Positions 34,602-46,445 of a DNA stretch of 64,000 bases are shown here, one piece after another (the first letter of the stretch is position 1; each line of letters opens with the position of its first letter). The notes beneath the pieces are model-generated. The model had not been told where the DNA came from and ran no database searches. It saw only the letters and a program-made list of their open reading frames with translations. Source of the DNA: Gigaspora margarita (lineage: Eukaryota; Glomeromycota; Glomeromycetes; Diversisporales; Gigasporaceae); assembly GCA_009809945.1 (NCBI GenBank), contig WTPW01000590.1, positions 80,585-144,584 of the forward strand, written 5' to 3'. The translations under genes were made by a program, and so were the position numbers.

Positions 34602-36059
34602 GATATTTATCAATATAAAAAATTTCCCGATGAACAATATTCGAATCAATAATGTATTCAAACAAAAAACTAATAAACAATACAACAAGTAAACAGTGTG
34701 AGAATTCGATAATACATGATAAATGTTTATAAGCTTCCTTCAGCTTTGAAATGCCTACTAACTTATATTTTCAGTTTATGATTCAGATCGAAGTCTAAGA
34801 AATTTTTATTGAAGCGAAATTAACAGGCTTTATATACATAATCGTTATATATAAATAATTTAGAATATTCAATTATCTGAATATTGTCCTTCTGGATGAG
34901 CCCATTGACAAAACCAATCATCCCTTCAACTACTGTATAAACTTTATTTCAATTACACGACAATATTCTTCTACACCAATCTCCCAGCTTTCTATATGCC
35001 AAGAAGGAGGCATTAATAATTGAATGCTTCAAGCTCAATTGTCGAATAATTCGAACTATGTTGCTCTGCCTATAATTTTGAATACACAATGTCCCTAAAG
35101 AGAAGGTGAGACAATAATATTTAAATGCTTCATCTGCATTCGTCCCTGAAGAAGCAATAATGATTAGGACAAAGCTGATATGTGCATAAACAGTATGGCC
35201 TGATGGAATTCCATGAGGGGATTCGTTCTGTGATTAAATAAGTTGAATTTCGTGTTAAGTCTATAAGTGAGTATGAATAACTAAATATGGAAATAAAAGA
35301 TAATATATATAAAAAGATAAATAAGAAAAGATGTTTGAAGGAAGAAACGTGATACATGCACGATGCACAAAGGTTGCAGGGCCGATTGGATGCAATGATT
35401 ATCGATCAATTAAAACAGGGGCAGAAAAATTTTCCCAATTACAGGGTAACACCGTGACTATATAAAAATTTTCCGAAATATTCCGTTGTCCTATGTATAT
35501 CTATTCTAAATTTTTTTACTATGAGGGAGGGGGGTAATGTAAAACACATAATCAACATGGTCTGGCCTTAGCTTGCCAAAACATAGTAATATGTGAAATA
35601 TACATGCGAAGAATAATACTAGGTAAAATAGCCTAACTTATATATAATTTCAAATATTTATTTAAAATTTACAATATTAAATATTTATTTAAAATTTATA
35701 GTATTAAATATATTAAGCTAAAAAAATATAATTTAATAAAATATTTATTTAAAATTTATGGTATTCATATATTTAAGATAAAAAAAAATATACATAATTT
35801 AAAATTAAAGGCAAAATCTTAACTATATATAATAATATATAAAATAAAATTTATAAAATTTAAAATATAAAATACAATTTATAAAATGAAATTTATAAAA
35901 TTTATAATATATAAGATAAAAATTTTAAAAATACATAAATAATAGATAAGTTTATTAGAATTAGGATTTTGCAAAAATTACTTAGAAGTGATCGCTATTC
36001 ACATGTTGCGGATATGTATAAGTGTCATGCTTCGTTTCACTACGCTCTAGATACACTAC
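34602..36059. other. No gene seen; A/T-rich, one dispersed-repeat copy
   Basis: 35437-35580 holds a copy of the GGTAATGTAAAACAC family. 35640-35960 is a degenerate array of AATATTTATTTAAAATTTA words. The ORF at 35130-35357 (minus) is not supported. Confidence 0.5.
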
Positions 36060-36290
36060 GCTCTAGGTATTTTTTCCAATAAAATTTCTGATATTAGATT
36101 TCGGAACTTTCGTCAGGTTTCGGTTTCGCCAATTTTCGGATTTCGCCATGTTTCGGACATTTCGCCAGTTTCGCCAGTTTCAGAATTATCGGATTTTCAA
36201 GCTTTGGGCGAAACATATTTCGCCCTATTTCGGAAATTTCGCCTGGGCGAAATATGTAATTTCGCCCGAAACACTAATCGTATGCACAAA
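36060..36290. repeat. TTTCG/TTTCGCC-rich element end
   Basis: Repeated TTTCGCC, GGCGAAA and TTTCGGA words on both strands; the right edge reads, inverted, TAGTGTTTCGGGCGAAAT, close to the TAGTGTTCC end of the hAT-like element at 53099. The matching left end was not found. Confidence 0.5.
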
Positions 36291-36782
36291 AAATACAGTT
36301 TCTGATCAAGAAATACAGTGATAAATTAATACACATTTTATCAATCATATTATTATAGTCTTTTTACTACATGTTAAGAAGAAACTAGTTCTTATAAAGT
36401 AATTTTGGTAGATCGTAAACTTTAAATACATCGATATATCAATTATGAGAATAACGAGAATCTGGGATTCTAAAATCTAATTATATTAATTAAACTCCGG
36501 GTATGGACTAGAATTGGCCACTTCTAAATAAGACGAGCGTAATATTACTAACTGTTCGCTGTAAAATTGTAAAAACTTCACTATTAGGTTAAGGGTACTT
36601 ATTCGCTAAAAAATTGGTGGTTTGTAATACGAGGTTTTTTGCGTTACACGTGATTCTTAATTTTAATTGGCTACCGAAATTTTTAGTCAGCTCACGGGGA
36701 ACGCCAAACTTGATATAAATACGTACACAATGAAATGCAGTAGTGTAGTGTAACAAATAAGTAGCTGACTAAACAAATTCAA

Positions 36783-38409
36783 ATGACAAAGTTTTTCAAA
36801 AAGCTTTCAAAATGATTGCCTTGAACTTTTTGATGATAAAGAAGATTTCAATGTAATTATTAATGTTGGAGAATCAACAAATACTAAAATATTCCAAGCG
36901 CATTCTAACATTTTAAGATATAGATCTTTATATTTCCGTAATGAATTATCAAATGTAAAAAAAAGATAAAAATAACATTAAAACATTTAATTTAATTAGC
37001 CTGTTGCAATTCAACAATTTGAAGTAATTGTTAAGTAAGTTATTTATTTTGATAGATCAGTAAATTAGTCCTTTATTTAAATACCTAAACCTATGTATTA
37101 TGGGTAGGTTTTCGTATTTTTGAATTTAGGAATTTAAATAAAGGGTCAATCTTACGAATCATTAAGATTTATAAATTATGTATTTGCTAAAACTAATTCT
37201 GAAATTACTAAATTTACAAACTTAATAAAGGTATATTTATGGAGGAGTGGTTTTATTAGAAAAAGATCAAGGAGCATCATTCATTTTTGAACTCCTCCTT
37301 GTTGCCTCCGAGTTTTTTCTCAATGAATTAGTAAAACACCATGAAACGCAATTAATTAATGAAAATGCACACTGACTCCGTTTAAATTTTGCCAACATTT
37401 ATCATAAAATTTTCCAAAATGAAAATCTTCAAGAATTACAAAAATGGAGCAATGATATTTTGGTAAAGTATCCGGATAAAATTTTTGAATCAGAAAATTT
37501 CACCACTCTTTCGGAAAATGCATTAATTTCGCTCATTAAGCGACATGATTTACAAATGGATGAAGGAAAATTTGGGAACATGTTATCGGATGGGGAATTG
37601 CTCAAAATAAATATTTACCGTCCGATCCTAAAGACTGGTCTCATGAGAATTTTCTAGCCTTAAAGACCACTTTACAGAATTGTTTACCTTTTATTCGTTA
37701 TTTCCAAATGTCAGATGATGATATTGTTGAAAAAGTGAAGCCATATAAAAATATTCTCGATGAAAGTTTTTGGGATGATATACTCTTAAAATTTCTTACC
37801 CCAAGTAAACAAATATTATCAACGATTCTTCCACCCCGTATGAAACCAACATTTGATCCATTACCTTCAAAAGTTATCAATGTAAATCATGAAGCAGAAA
37901 TTGTGTCATGGATTGATAAGAAAACTGAAATGTATTCTGTGAAAAAAATCCATATAGGTTTAAAATACTTCTTCGTGGAACAAGAGATGATTTTACTGCA
38001 CAATCATTTTGGAATTTATGTGACAAGCAAGCAAATACTGTTATGATAATGAAAATTAATGGCACTGATGAAATTCTTGGTGGATATAATCCAATCCAAT
38101 GGGATAAATCTGTTGGTATTCGTGTGAAATGCAATGATTGCTTTATTTTTTCATTGAAAATTGGTGCAATTCAATCCTCTATTTTAAGTCGTTTAAAACC
38201 TTCACAAGATGCAATTTGTTGTTATTTTGATTGTGGTCCAACTTTTGGTAGTGGTTATGATCTTCATATTGGAGATAATTCCAATCAAAATAATCAGTGT
38301 TATTGTTGTCATAGTTCATATGAAAAAAGCGATTAAAAACCAAAGTGGTACATCTCGTTTTTGTGTAGAAGAATATGAAATATTTCAAATTCAGAAAAAA
38401 AAAATCTAA
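36783..38409 (+). pseudogene. BTB-BACK-TLDc protein gene, decayed
   Basis: ATG at 36783 starts TKFFKKLSK, then a frameshift leads to the BTB domain (DDKEDFNVIINVGES; FQAHSNILRYRSLYFRNEL at 36890-36950). An intron or damaged segment (36970-37235) includes a 100-bp foldback. BTB/BACK continues at 37250-37680 (FELLLVASEFFLNELVKH; a Trp codon turned TGA near 37373; TLSENALISLIKRHDLQMDE) with a frameshift near 37585. A clean stretch 37620-37950 ends in AEIVSWIDKKTEMYS, the TLDc entry. A frameshift near 37950, then GTDEILGGYNPIQWDKS at 38060-38110 and SRFCVEEYEIFQI at 38355. These proteins form a very large family in this fungal group and may act as ubiquitin-ligase adaptors. This copy has at least four frame breaks and one stop. 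Confidence 0.88.
37055..37160. repeat. Foldback within the BTB pseudogene
   Basis: AGTCCTTTATTTAAATACC is mirrored by AATTTAAATAAAGGGTC about 60 bp on; a small MITE-like hairpin in the first interruption of the gene. Confidence 0.55.
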
Positions 38410-40955
38410 CGAGTAGTTTATTCAATATGCGTCAGTACACAATGTACACAATCTAATTATAGTTATTTTATTGAAATCTAAGTAATTAATATCTATATAA
38501 AATCTCTTTATAATAAATTGCAATATTTTAAGCAATACTCACAGTTATAGGACATAATGCAGCCATTTGAAAATATAAATATTTTCTTGCAAGTTGGTTT
38601 AGAATAAATGAGAAAACAAACCAAAAGTATATTTTATATTTAAAATTGTTTATTATTTAATAACATTTGCGTATAACCAGTGCTTCCGGCATGAAAGAAT
38701 GTAAAAAAATTATAATTTATACGCAATTTCAATAAGTTAATTTTCATGTAACTTATAATTTTGACACATGCAGGTTTTGAGGTCAAAACTTTTGGTAATT
38801 AAATGTTACAGAGCGGGTGTTGTCACCTAGAAACTGTAAACTTAATGGTATTAGGAAAGCGTGAATTATTAAAGGGCCAAAATGTTCTTTATTTATACTA
38901 ACATATTTCTAATTGTCTACATTATTATATTGTCTTTGTTGACTAAATAGTCCTTTTCAATCTTTCTGCCATAATCATTCTGACTTTACGGATGGAAAGG
39001 ACCAAAAGGTCCTTTTGACTGATAAACCCTAATTTTGACTTCCAAAAGACACGTTTTCACACAGTGTATTTAATTTTATATTTATAAATCAATATCTTAA
39101 GGATAGCAGAAATTTGAAAGTTTAATTGGCAGTTTTTTTTCCTCGTTGAAAAACTTCATACACAATTTATATTGTTTCTAATAGAATTTTTGTCAAACAA
39201 TTTTTATTTAGGCATTTGGGAATCGTATTGGATAACATATTTAACCAAATTTGATTAGAAACGATTTTGATGGTCTTAGTATGTAACATACAGTAAAGTC
39301 ACTAACATCCATAAACATTTTGATTACATGATCGAGTATATTATGCAAAGTAAAATTATTTTCTGCTGATCTTAAATGCTAGGATAAGGCCATTGTGTAC
39401 TATTATGGTTAGTTGAGACTATCTTTATAAAAGATTTCAAATTTATAAAATGCAAGGATAAGGCTATTATGTATTATTATGGTTATCAAAACGATCCTGT
39501 GAAAAATTTCAAATTAAAAACATATCAGACAAGTGCACAAAGCAAAAAAAAAAAAAAATTTAAATTTATAATATACTAAACTTATGATAAATTGTAATTT
39601 AATTACTGTCGATTATTGCACATATAATTACATTTAAAATAATTATAATATATATTAATAGTTATCTGTTATTATTAAAAGGTCTTTAAAGCTATTTGCT
39701 ACTGTTACGATATTAATGTGATTGTATAAAAAAAAACAAAATTGTATCTGAATATTTTTTGATTACTTGCCCTATAAAAAATCTCTTTGAAATCGATCTG
39801 TTCCAAACATTTTAAAAACGTTTATTAGATGAATATATTTTTTATCCGTTTTTTTTTATGCGTTTTTTGTGCGTTAAATTTTAATCAAATATTCTCTATT
39901 TTTATATTTATTCGTTGACAAGATTATCGCAATAACAAATTCACTTAATTATATCGACACTTTATTATAGACCATTTTTAAAATGAGCTCATTCCTTAAG
40001 ATTGTACATGATATTAACTGAAAACTCTATATTTAGTTATTAGGCATTTTTGTAAAATATTTTCGCTTATCAATCGTTCTTTTCCTGAATTAATCAAAAA
40101 ATATGTACGCAATTTTTGTTTTAAGTTAATTTTCCGATGATCGGAATGAAAAATAAAATGATTGTAAGCTTATATTTGTGTTAGATTTTTTTATACAGAT
40201 TTATAATAATTGTTAATAAATATTAATGTAAGGTGGTTGCGACAAAGAAAATAATCAAGACCAACTTTCTAGCTTTACATTTGACAAGAAATCAATAGAC
40301 ATGAATAATTAATAGTTTGTCTGCATTCTGTTATATATTTATTTTGTTCACGTTCACTGATATAAAATTTTAGTAATGTCAATTGAATATTCGGAGATAA
40401 AAATCCGATTATCATAAGGTTAACTAAAAATGGCTCCTCCTTCGATGAACTATGATAAACTTGGCCAATCCAATTTATTAAGAAAAATGCTCGAGCATTC
40501 TAATTTAGAATAAACATTTTATTTTATGATGTGAGTTGGCTAAAAATAGATTCTTGCGTAAAAAAACAAACATCATCTGTTTCGTTGAGAACGTACTGAG
40601 CACGTGGGGAGAGTTTTAAAGACGAGTCTCTTTTGCTTATTATGAATAAATAAAGGCTTATTAGGCAATGATATAATTGCGGCACAACTTCATGATCGCT
40701 ATACCCACTGTCTAAAATAAATAAAAGTAAAAAAATTGATAAAAATTAAATAAATTATTTAAGACAGTGTCACAATTCGAAATTGTGACATTAGAGATTC
40801 GAATTTCCTGATAAGTTTACCCCATTTGTAGATAGATCTTCTCTTTATTTAGTATAGATAACTTTCATTTCTATTTTTGTATAATTCATTAAATGTTAGT
40901 CAACTTGATGATTGATTTATAATCACCCCTTTTTGTAAAATCTTAATAATTAACG
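38410..40955. other. Intergenic; one local duplication
   Basis: No ORF worth reporting. A direct repeat of about 80 bp lies at about 39377-39450 and 39456-39530 (AGGATAAGGCYATTRTGTAY then TATTATGGTTA). Confidence 0.5.
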
Positions 40956-41331
40956 TGTTAGCACGTATACGTGTTAAGGGGCACAGATTATAAGCATTCT
41001 CGATAGCACGTCAACGTGTTGGGCTTATTAGTACTATCATTGAATAGCACATGGCGTGTTAAACAACACGTTAACGTGCCAGACAACATTAACGTGTCGT
41101 ATATTAAATTCATATGTATATAAACGAATGAATTTGACTTCAATACAATACAATACAATCGAATACAAGTAGAGAAGTTTCCTTCGATTTTACTTAAAGA
41201 AAAATAAAGGAAGTAAGCTAGTGTAGTGCTGAAGAGACCTTTATTCGAGTAAATCAGAAATTTATCTCCTAGTAACTATTAGAGTTAAACCGGTTAAACG
41301 TATACGCTCTCCCACCTTAATAGTTACAACA
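40956..41331 (+). repeat. Candidate LTR (solo or beside an assembly gap)
   Basis: Begins TGTTAGCACGTATACG, ends TAGTTACAACA (TG...CA), holds a TATATAAAC box near 41116, an AATAAAGG near 41202 and repeated CACGTTAACGTG-type words near its start. Size 376 bp. No matching 5-bp flanks were seen; the sequence right after it runs into an N gap at 41448, so it might be the 5' LTR of an element collapsed in assembly. Confidence 0.5.
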
Positions 41332-41447
41332 GATTATCAACTCACATTTTGTGTCAGCGAAATTTTAAATTGAAGATTCTTTAAAGCAAGTTAATGCGGA
41401 CCGGCTGATGTGAAATCCAAACCTGTTACGATGTGTACCAAGAAATC

Positions 41448-41458
41448 NNNNNNNNNNN
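41448..41458. other. Assembly gap (N run) followed by poly-A
   Basis: Eleven Ns followed by an A tract interrupted by one G (to about 41498). Sequence continuity is not guaranteed here. Confidence 0.95.
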
Positions 41459-41468
41459 AAAAAAAAAG

Positions 41469-41501
<33 letters not shown>

Positions 41502-41609
41502 CAAAATATGAAAAAAAACCCGTACAAGAAAAGTACAAAAATATCGAGTTTGGGAAAATACCATAAACTAAAATATATTCTATGAGAAAAAATAAATCGC
41601 TAATGCTTA

Positions 41610-41842
41610 CAGCTGTTATCAAAATTTCTGGGACATCTTAAAATTTTCTCTTTTCCCGGAATCTTTTCTGTTTCTTTCGGTAAATTACCTAATTCGCCGG
41701 AAACTACATCGCTGTCCCTGGACTGGAGGTCCGAAAATAGCAATGTAGTTTCTGGAGAGTTAGATAATTTACCGGACGAAACAGAAAAGGTTCCGTGAAA
41801 CGAGAAAATTTTTAGGTGTCCCAGAAAGTTTGATAATAGCTG
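41610..41842. mobile_element. TA-flanked MITE
   Basis: CAGCTGTTATCAAAATTTCT at the left mirrors AGAAAGTTTGATAATAGCTG at the right, with TA at 41608-41609 and 41843-41844. The inner arms also pair (GAAACTACAT near 41698; ATGTAGTTTC near 41743). 233 bp. Confidence 0.85.
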
Positions 41843-41844
41843 TA

Positions 41845-43081
41845 ATGAATATGCGCAAATTCGTAGAAAAAAATCCGTAGCTTTATAATTAGGCTATGCA
41901 ATGTTAATTCTGGGTGGGTTTTTGAAAAACTATTTATAAAAGTTTTATAAATTTTATGAGATTTTTTTAAAAAAAAAATCTGACAGATGGGGTTTTTTTT
42001 AAATAAAAAAAAAGGTTGATGACTATATAGGTGACGTGACGAACTTTTTATAACTTGATTACTATCCTTTTATATACGCCTCTTGAATATCCTATGGTGC
42101 ACAAGCACCTTAAAGATATCTAAAATCACCATCCAAAAAAAATAAAAAAACCCCCGTAACTTTGTAAATCTTTTCCATAGGACCATACAAATTTAATGTA
42201 TTGGTTTTCATAACATGAAATTTTAAAAAGAACCCGTCATCAAAAAAATGCCTTTAAATATCTTGATTTGGAATAAATCAATAAATTTATAAATTTTGTG
42301 AAATATCAAATTTTAGAAGAATAATTTTTAGCCAACAATAATCAGGGCATGCGAATCTGGTAAAATTTTGGAATAACCTTTATTGCAATTTTAGGCATTC
42401 GATGTACTGTTACAGTATATATATGTCAAATAACAGTCGTTGAAAATAATTTCTTACACCATAACAGATAAGGCAAATTAGTCCGAGTATATATATCCAA
42501 TAATTAAATATCACATTTGGACCCAAACCCACGTTAAAGTTAGCAATTATAGTTTTGTAACAGCAATAATGTGCAATAAAGGAAACTAAGTACTTTCGTA
42601 TATCGAACAAAGCAGAACTTATTCTTTCTGAAGGCCAGACGGCCCTTAATTATAAGAACTTTTACTAGTTATCCTGCGCATTTTGGCTGTAACGGCGTAA
42701 GGGATAATATTTTGCTACAGTTTATTGTGATTGTTAAAAAATTCGTACTATACATAAATGTGATACAATCTGCTTGATATGTGGTGAATTTGTGGTTTGG
42801 CAAAAATTGTTAAAGTTCGTTCATGTTAGGGTTATGGGACTGTTATGGGTTAGAGGGTGTGGTTTATATAGTAAAATTAGAGCGTAAAGGTGATTTTTTA
42901 TACAGAGTTCGCAACAAAACTGAGCTATCTTGATCGTGTTACGTTACACTTGATACGGAAATCTGATCGTAGTTCAGGCACAAACCTGGAACACATTCAT
43001 GGGGTACTTGCCGATGAAACAGATAACTTGACGTAAATTTAAACATGATTAAGTCTTTAGTAGTTTTAATTTATTTCAAAT
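41845..43081. other. Intergenic region upstream of the Kelch gene
   Basis: A/T-rich, no ORF that I believe. Presumably contains the promoter of the Kelch gene; no specific element can be named. Confidence 0.5.
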
Positions 43082-44743
43082 ATGAATCCTTTTAAAAATT
43101 ATATTTTCCTTTGGTTGACCATTATTCTTGTTTGGACGTCTGCTGGTTCAGACGGCTTTACACCTCCCGGACGTTTTGGCCAAAGCAGTGCACTTGTAGG
43201 AAATAGGCTTTATTTCTTTGGTAGTGCAAATCATGAACAAGAAAGAGATAATATTTATTTAGATGTGACTCTTTCAACGTTAAATACTACAAATCCTTCA
43301 TGGTTCAAGTCGAATTCAATCACGGCTGGTTTTTCATATTCAAGTTCATGTGTAGGCGGTCCTAATAAAAATACAATATACCTTTTGAATCATCTTAATA
43401 CAAGTAATGGTGGAAGTATTAATACTATAGTATATGCCTTTGATACTATAGCTGTAACATGGAGCATACCTAATATTAGTGGGAAGATCCCTCAAAGTCG
43501 GCAACATTTTCAAGCTGTTCATGACATTAATGGTAAAATATATATGTATGTTTATCCCCTGTCGTTATCATCTTTCGTTTATTTTTTTCTTTTATATCAT
43601 CATAATTTTTTTTTTGTTTTAACAAGAAATAATGTATTTTATACCTTTTTTTCTTTTTTTTTTTGATAATTTGAAATCTCTTAGGTTTGGAGGGTTTGGG
43701 GAAACTTTAAATAATAGTTTTTTTCTTAATGACATATATATTTTTGATACTTTAATTTTAGCATGGATACCAGGCGGTAACATTAATTCACCAGATGCGC
43801 GTGTTGACTTTACAGCTACACTTTTAAATAATGGCCTTATACTTTATATAGGAGGTGCTACTCTCGATAACAATAATTATGTGTCCGAGGTAATATGATT
43901 AAATATATTTATGTATATTTAAATATTTAAAGACATTTACTAGTTGAACAGAGACTAAATTACTGAATTTTTACTATATGTTAGATTCCGACATATAATA
44001 CTAATAATAATTCATGGGGTACAATGGTAATTTTTTTGATAAACTTCCTATTTTTCTATTTGTTAAATATTCGCGAATATTCACGTTTTTTTGATATAAT
44101 TAATTAGTTTCCTATTGGTGATACATTAAATTCTAGAAGTGGCCACACTGCCGTATTATCACAAGATGAGCATGTTATAATCTACGGTGGAGGGATTGAT
44201 CGCTCTACAGATCAAAGCCAAGTTTTAGCTTCATTAGACACAACCGTTAATCCGTATAAATGGTCCATTAAACCAATGATTGGTAGTAATTTACCACCTT
44301 CGCTTGTATACCATTCTGCCGATATAGTGGGAGCTTTTATGATCTTAGCATTTGGTAATTATAAATCTCGTTTAATTAATTAAGAAATTAGATTAAAAAT
44401 TAATTTATTTTTAATAATTCATAAAGGTTCGAAGCTTGTAAATGGTACAATTACTAATGATAATTCAGAAATATACCTTCTTGATACTCGAAATTATACC
44501 TGGGTTACTTCAACTAGTACATCACCTAATTCACCTCATCCTCAAAATCCTACAGTTACTCAAATTCAAACTGTCATTGTTTCAGATTCTAATTCATTAA
44601 GTACAGGTGCGATTGTGACGATTTCTTTAGTTTTGATAGCTGTTTTAGCAATAGCTGGTTTTACAGGATATTGGTTTTACAAGAAGAAAAAACAGAATGA
44701 TATCATTCGTATAGCAGGTTCTAAATTTGATGGGTCAATATAA
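43082..44743 (+). CDS. Kelch-repeat, secreted/anchored membrane protein (five exons)
   Basis: Exons 43082-43545, 43685-43889, 43985-44026, 44108-44354 and 44427-44743, joined at GT-AG introns (first donor GTATGT), give 1275 nt, exactly 424 codons plus stop. The start MNPFKNYIFLWLTIILVW is a signal peptide. Kelch blades carry GG pairs and spaced aromatic residues: GKIYMFGGFGETLNNS, DTLILAWIPGG, LILYIGGATLDNNN, VIIYGGGIDRSTD, EIYLLDTRNYTWV. A Ser/Pro/Thr linker leads to one membrane helix near the C-terminus (LSTGAIVTISLVLIAVLAIA), then KKKKQ and a short cytoplasmic tail. Kelch propellers bind proteins or glycans; an extracellular recognition role is likely but unproven. It is the only complete host-like gene in the window. 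Confidence 0.92.
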
Positions 44744-44934
44744 AGGTTTTAATAAATTCTTTATCAATGATCATATTACACCATGTATGAATTTTATTTA
44801 TGGCTTATAATTTATTAGATAAAGGGTTTGAAAAACTTAATAGTATATTGGATATATGTATCTTGGCGATTATAATTGTAATTACCCTAAGTTATTAATG
44901 CTAAAAAATATAATTTATAAAATGGGTGAATCTA

Positions 44935-45219
44935 TTTGTCGCCGGCAGTTACAGTCACCGGATTGTGATCGACCAATTAGATCAAAGGATCACGTGTAAC
45001 GTGAAAAATGCAAAAACTTTGTAAAAAAATCACTTCACAAAAAAAAAAAATTCCTTGCAAAATATTACTATATACAACACTCTACCTGAACCTTAACTAT
45101 GGGCTCTTAACCCCGACCCTAACGATAGTAAGTTTGACGCTTTGTTTTTGTTTTGATCATAACGTTACACGATCTAATTGGTCGATCACAATTCGGTGGC
45201 TGTCACCGCCGGCGACAAA
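44935..45219. mobile_element. TA-flanked MITE downstream of the Kelch gene
   Basis: TTTGTCGCCGGCAGTTACAG is mirrored by CTGTCACCGCCGGCGACAAA; TA at 44933-44934 and 45220-45221. Arms stay paired through GATTGTGATCGACCAATTAG. 285 bp. The ORF at 45008-45298 overlaps it and is rejected. Confidence 0.88.
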
Positions 45220-45365
45220 TACATTTTTTCTTATAAAATTTACTTTTACAAAAATAAGGAAGGTATTCTTTTATATCATTTTATATGCCGTGACCTAAAA
45301 TTAATCCTGTTGTCGATCCTTGCTGCGGAGTCATAGAAAAGTGAACAAAATCACGTGAATGGTAT

Positions 45366-45398
45366 GGTAGATGTCCTGTACTGTACAGGACATCTACC
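45366..45398. repeat. 33-bp perfect palindrome next to the MULE end
   Basis: GGTAGATGTCCTGTAC, a central T, then its exact reverse complement, abutting the MULE end at 45399. The word CCTGTACT within it also begins right after the other MULE end at 50758. Confidence 0.8.
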
Positions 45399-45984
45399 CA
45401 GGGACGGTGAATAATATCGATTTGATTTTGCAAAAATATCGATCGGTATGGTCAAAAATATCGATTTATATCGATATACTCATGATTGGCCAATTAGAAT
45501 GCAAAATTTTGTACAACGTAATATAGAGTACCCTTATGTCAAGAAAATTCCGAGCCGCAGATCACTGCAGATCACCGTCGGAACCAATAAAAATTGGATG
45601 ATCTTCGGATCTTCGTGTAACCTAAACAACCTGCTAACCAACCAAGAAACCGTAATAGCACAAAATTTTACTATGACAACCAGCCCCGACTTCTAAGTAA
45701 AAAATGCATATCATGAAATTTTACCTATAATGAGAGCTTTTCTATGTTAAAATAAACAAAAAAGGGGGTATTATTATCAAAATTTCGTTTTACATCGGAT
45801 GTAGATCATTTTCTTGACATAAGGGGAATCCGTAAGATAACGTGATCAGTAACTAAATTTTATTTATTTATCTTCCCCAGGATCGCCAGAAAACTTTTTA
45901 CTATCACGTGACGGATCTACCAATCAAATTGCAGCACCAAAATTGTCTATTGTGTTACTTTTACATAATAATACAGTAAACATT

Positions 45985-46255
45985 AATTTTAGTAATACAG
46001 TACTATTGGAAAAAATTTTTTTTACAGTACTATCGCTACTTTCGAAAAAATCTTTTTTTTACAGTACTATCGCTACTTTCGAAAAAATCTTTTTTTTTTT
46101 TACGGTACTATAAGTTTCGTTATACACTTTGAAAAAATCTATTTTTAAAATAAAAATATCTGATATAGTACTATCGCTATTATTATACATATCGTTTATA
46201 CACTTTCGAAAAAATCTATTTTCTTATACAGTACTATTGCTATCATTATATATAA
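45985..46255. repeat. Tandem repeat inside the MULE
   Basis: ACAGTACTATCGCTACTTTC followed by GAAAAAATCTTTTTTT recurs in four to five degenerate units of about 45-70 bp. Confidence 0.75.
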
Positions 46256-46445
46256 AAACTAATTTTAAGCCTTATTTTTTAATCATATTAGCAGTTAAAG
46301 TTTAAAGGGCTCTTTACATATATGCGATAAAAAAAGCTAACGTATATAGATAACAGTGAAAGATTAAGAAATAATATGTGTTTAATTTTTATCTACTTAT
46401 TTAATTTATTAGAATATACGTTAAAGAAAGTTAACATACCTAAAA

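Larger units (their letters stand above)
33520..34620. repeat. ATCGATATATAT-rich satellite, twice interrupted
   Basis: Degenerate words like ATCGATATATATTGATTA on both strands, interrupted by the MITE at 33631-33985 and the retroposed insert at 34085-34584. Confidence 0.55.

Noticed and set aside
41365-41622. Minus-strand ORF of 85 aa across the gap
   Set aside because: Consists of poly-Phe from the A tract and unknown residues from Ns.
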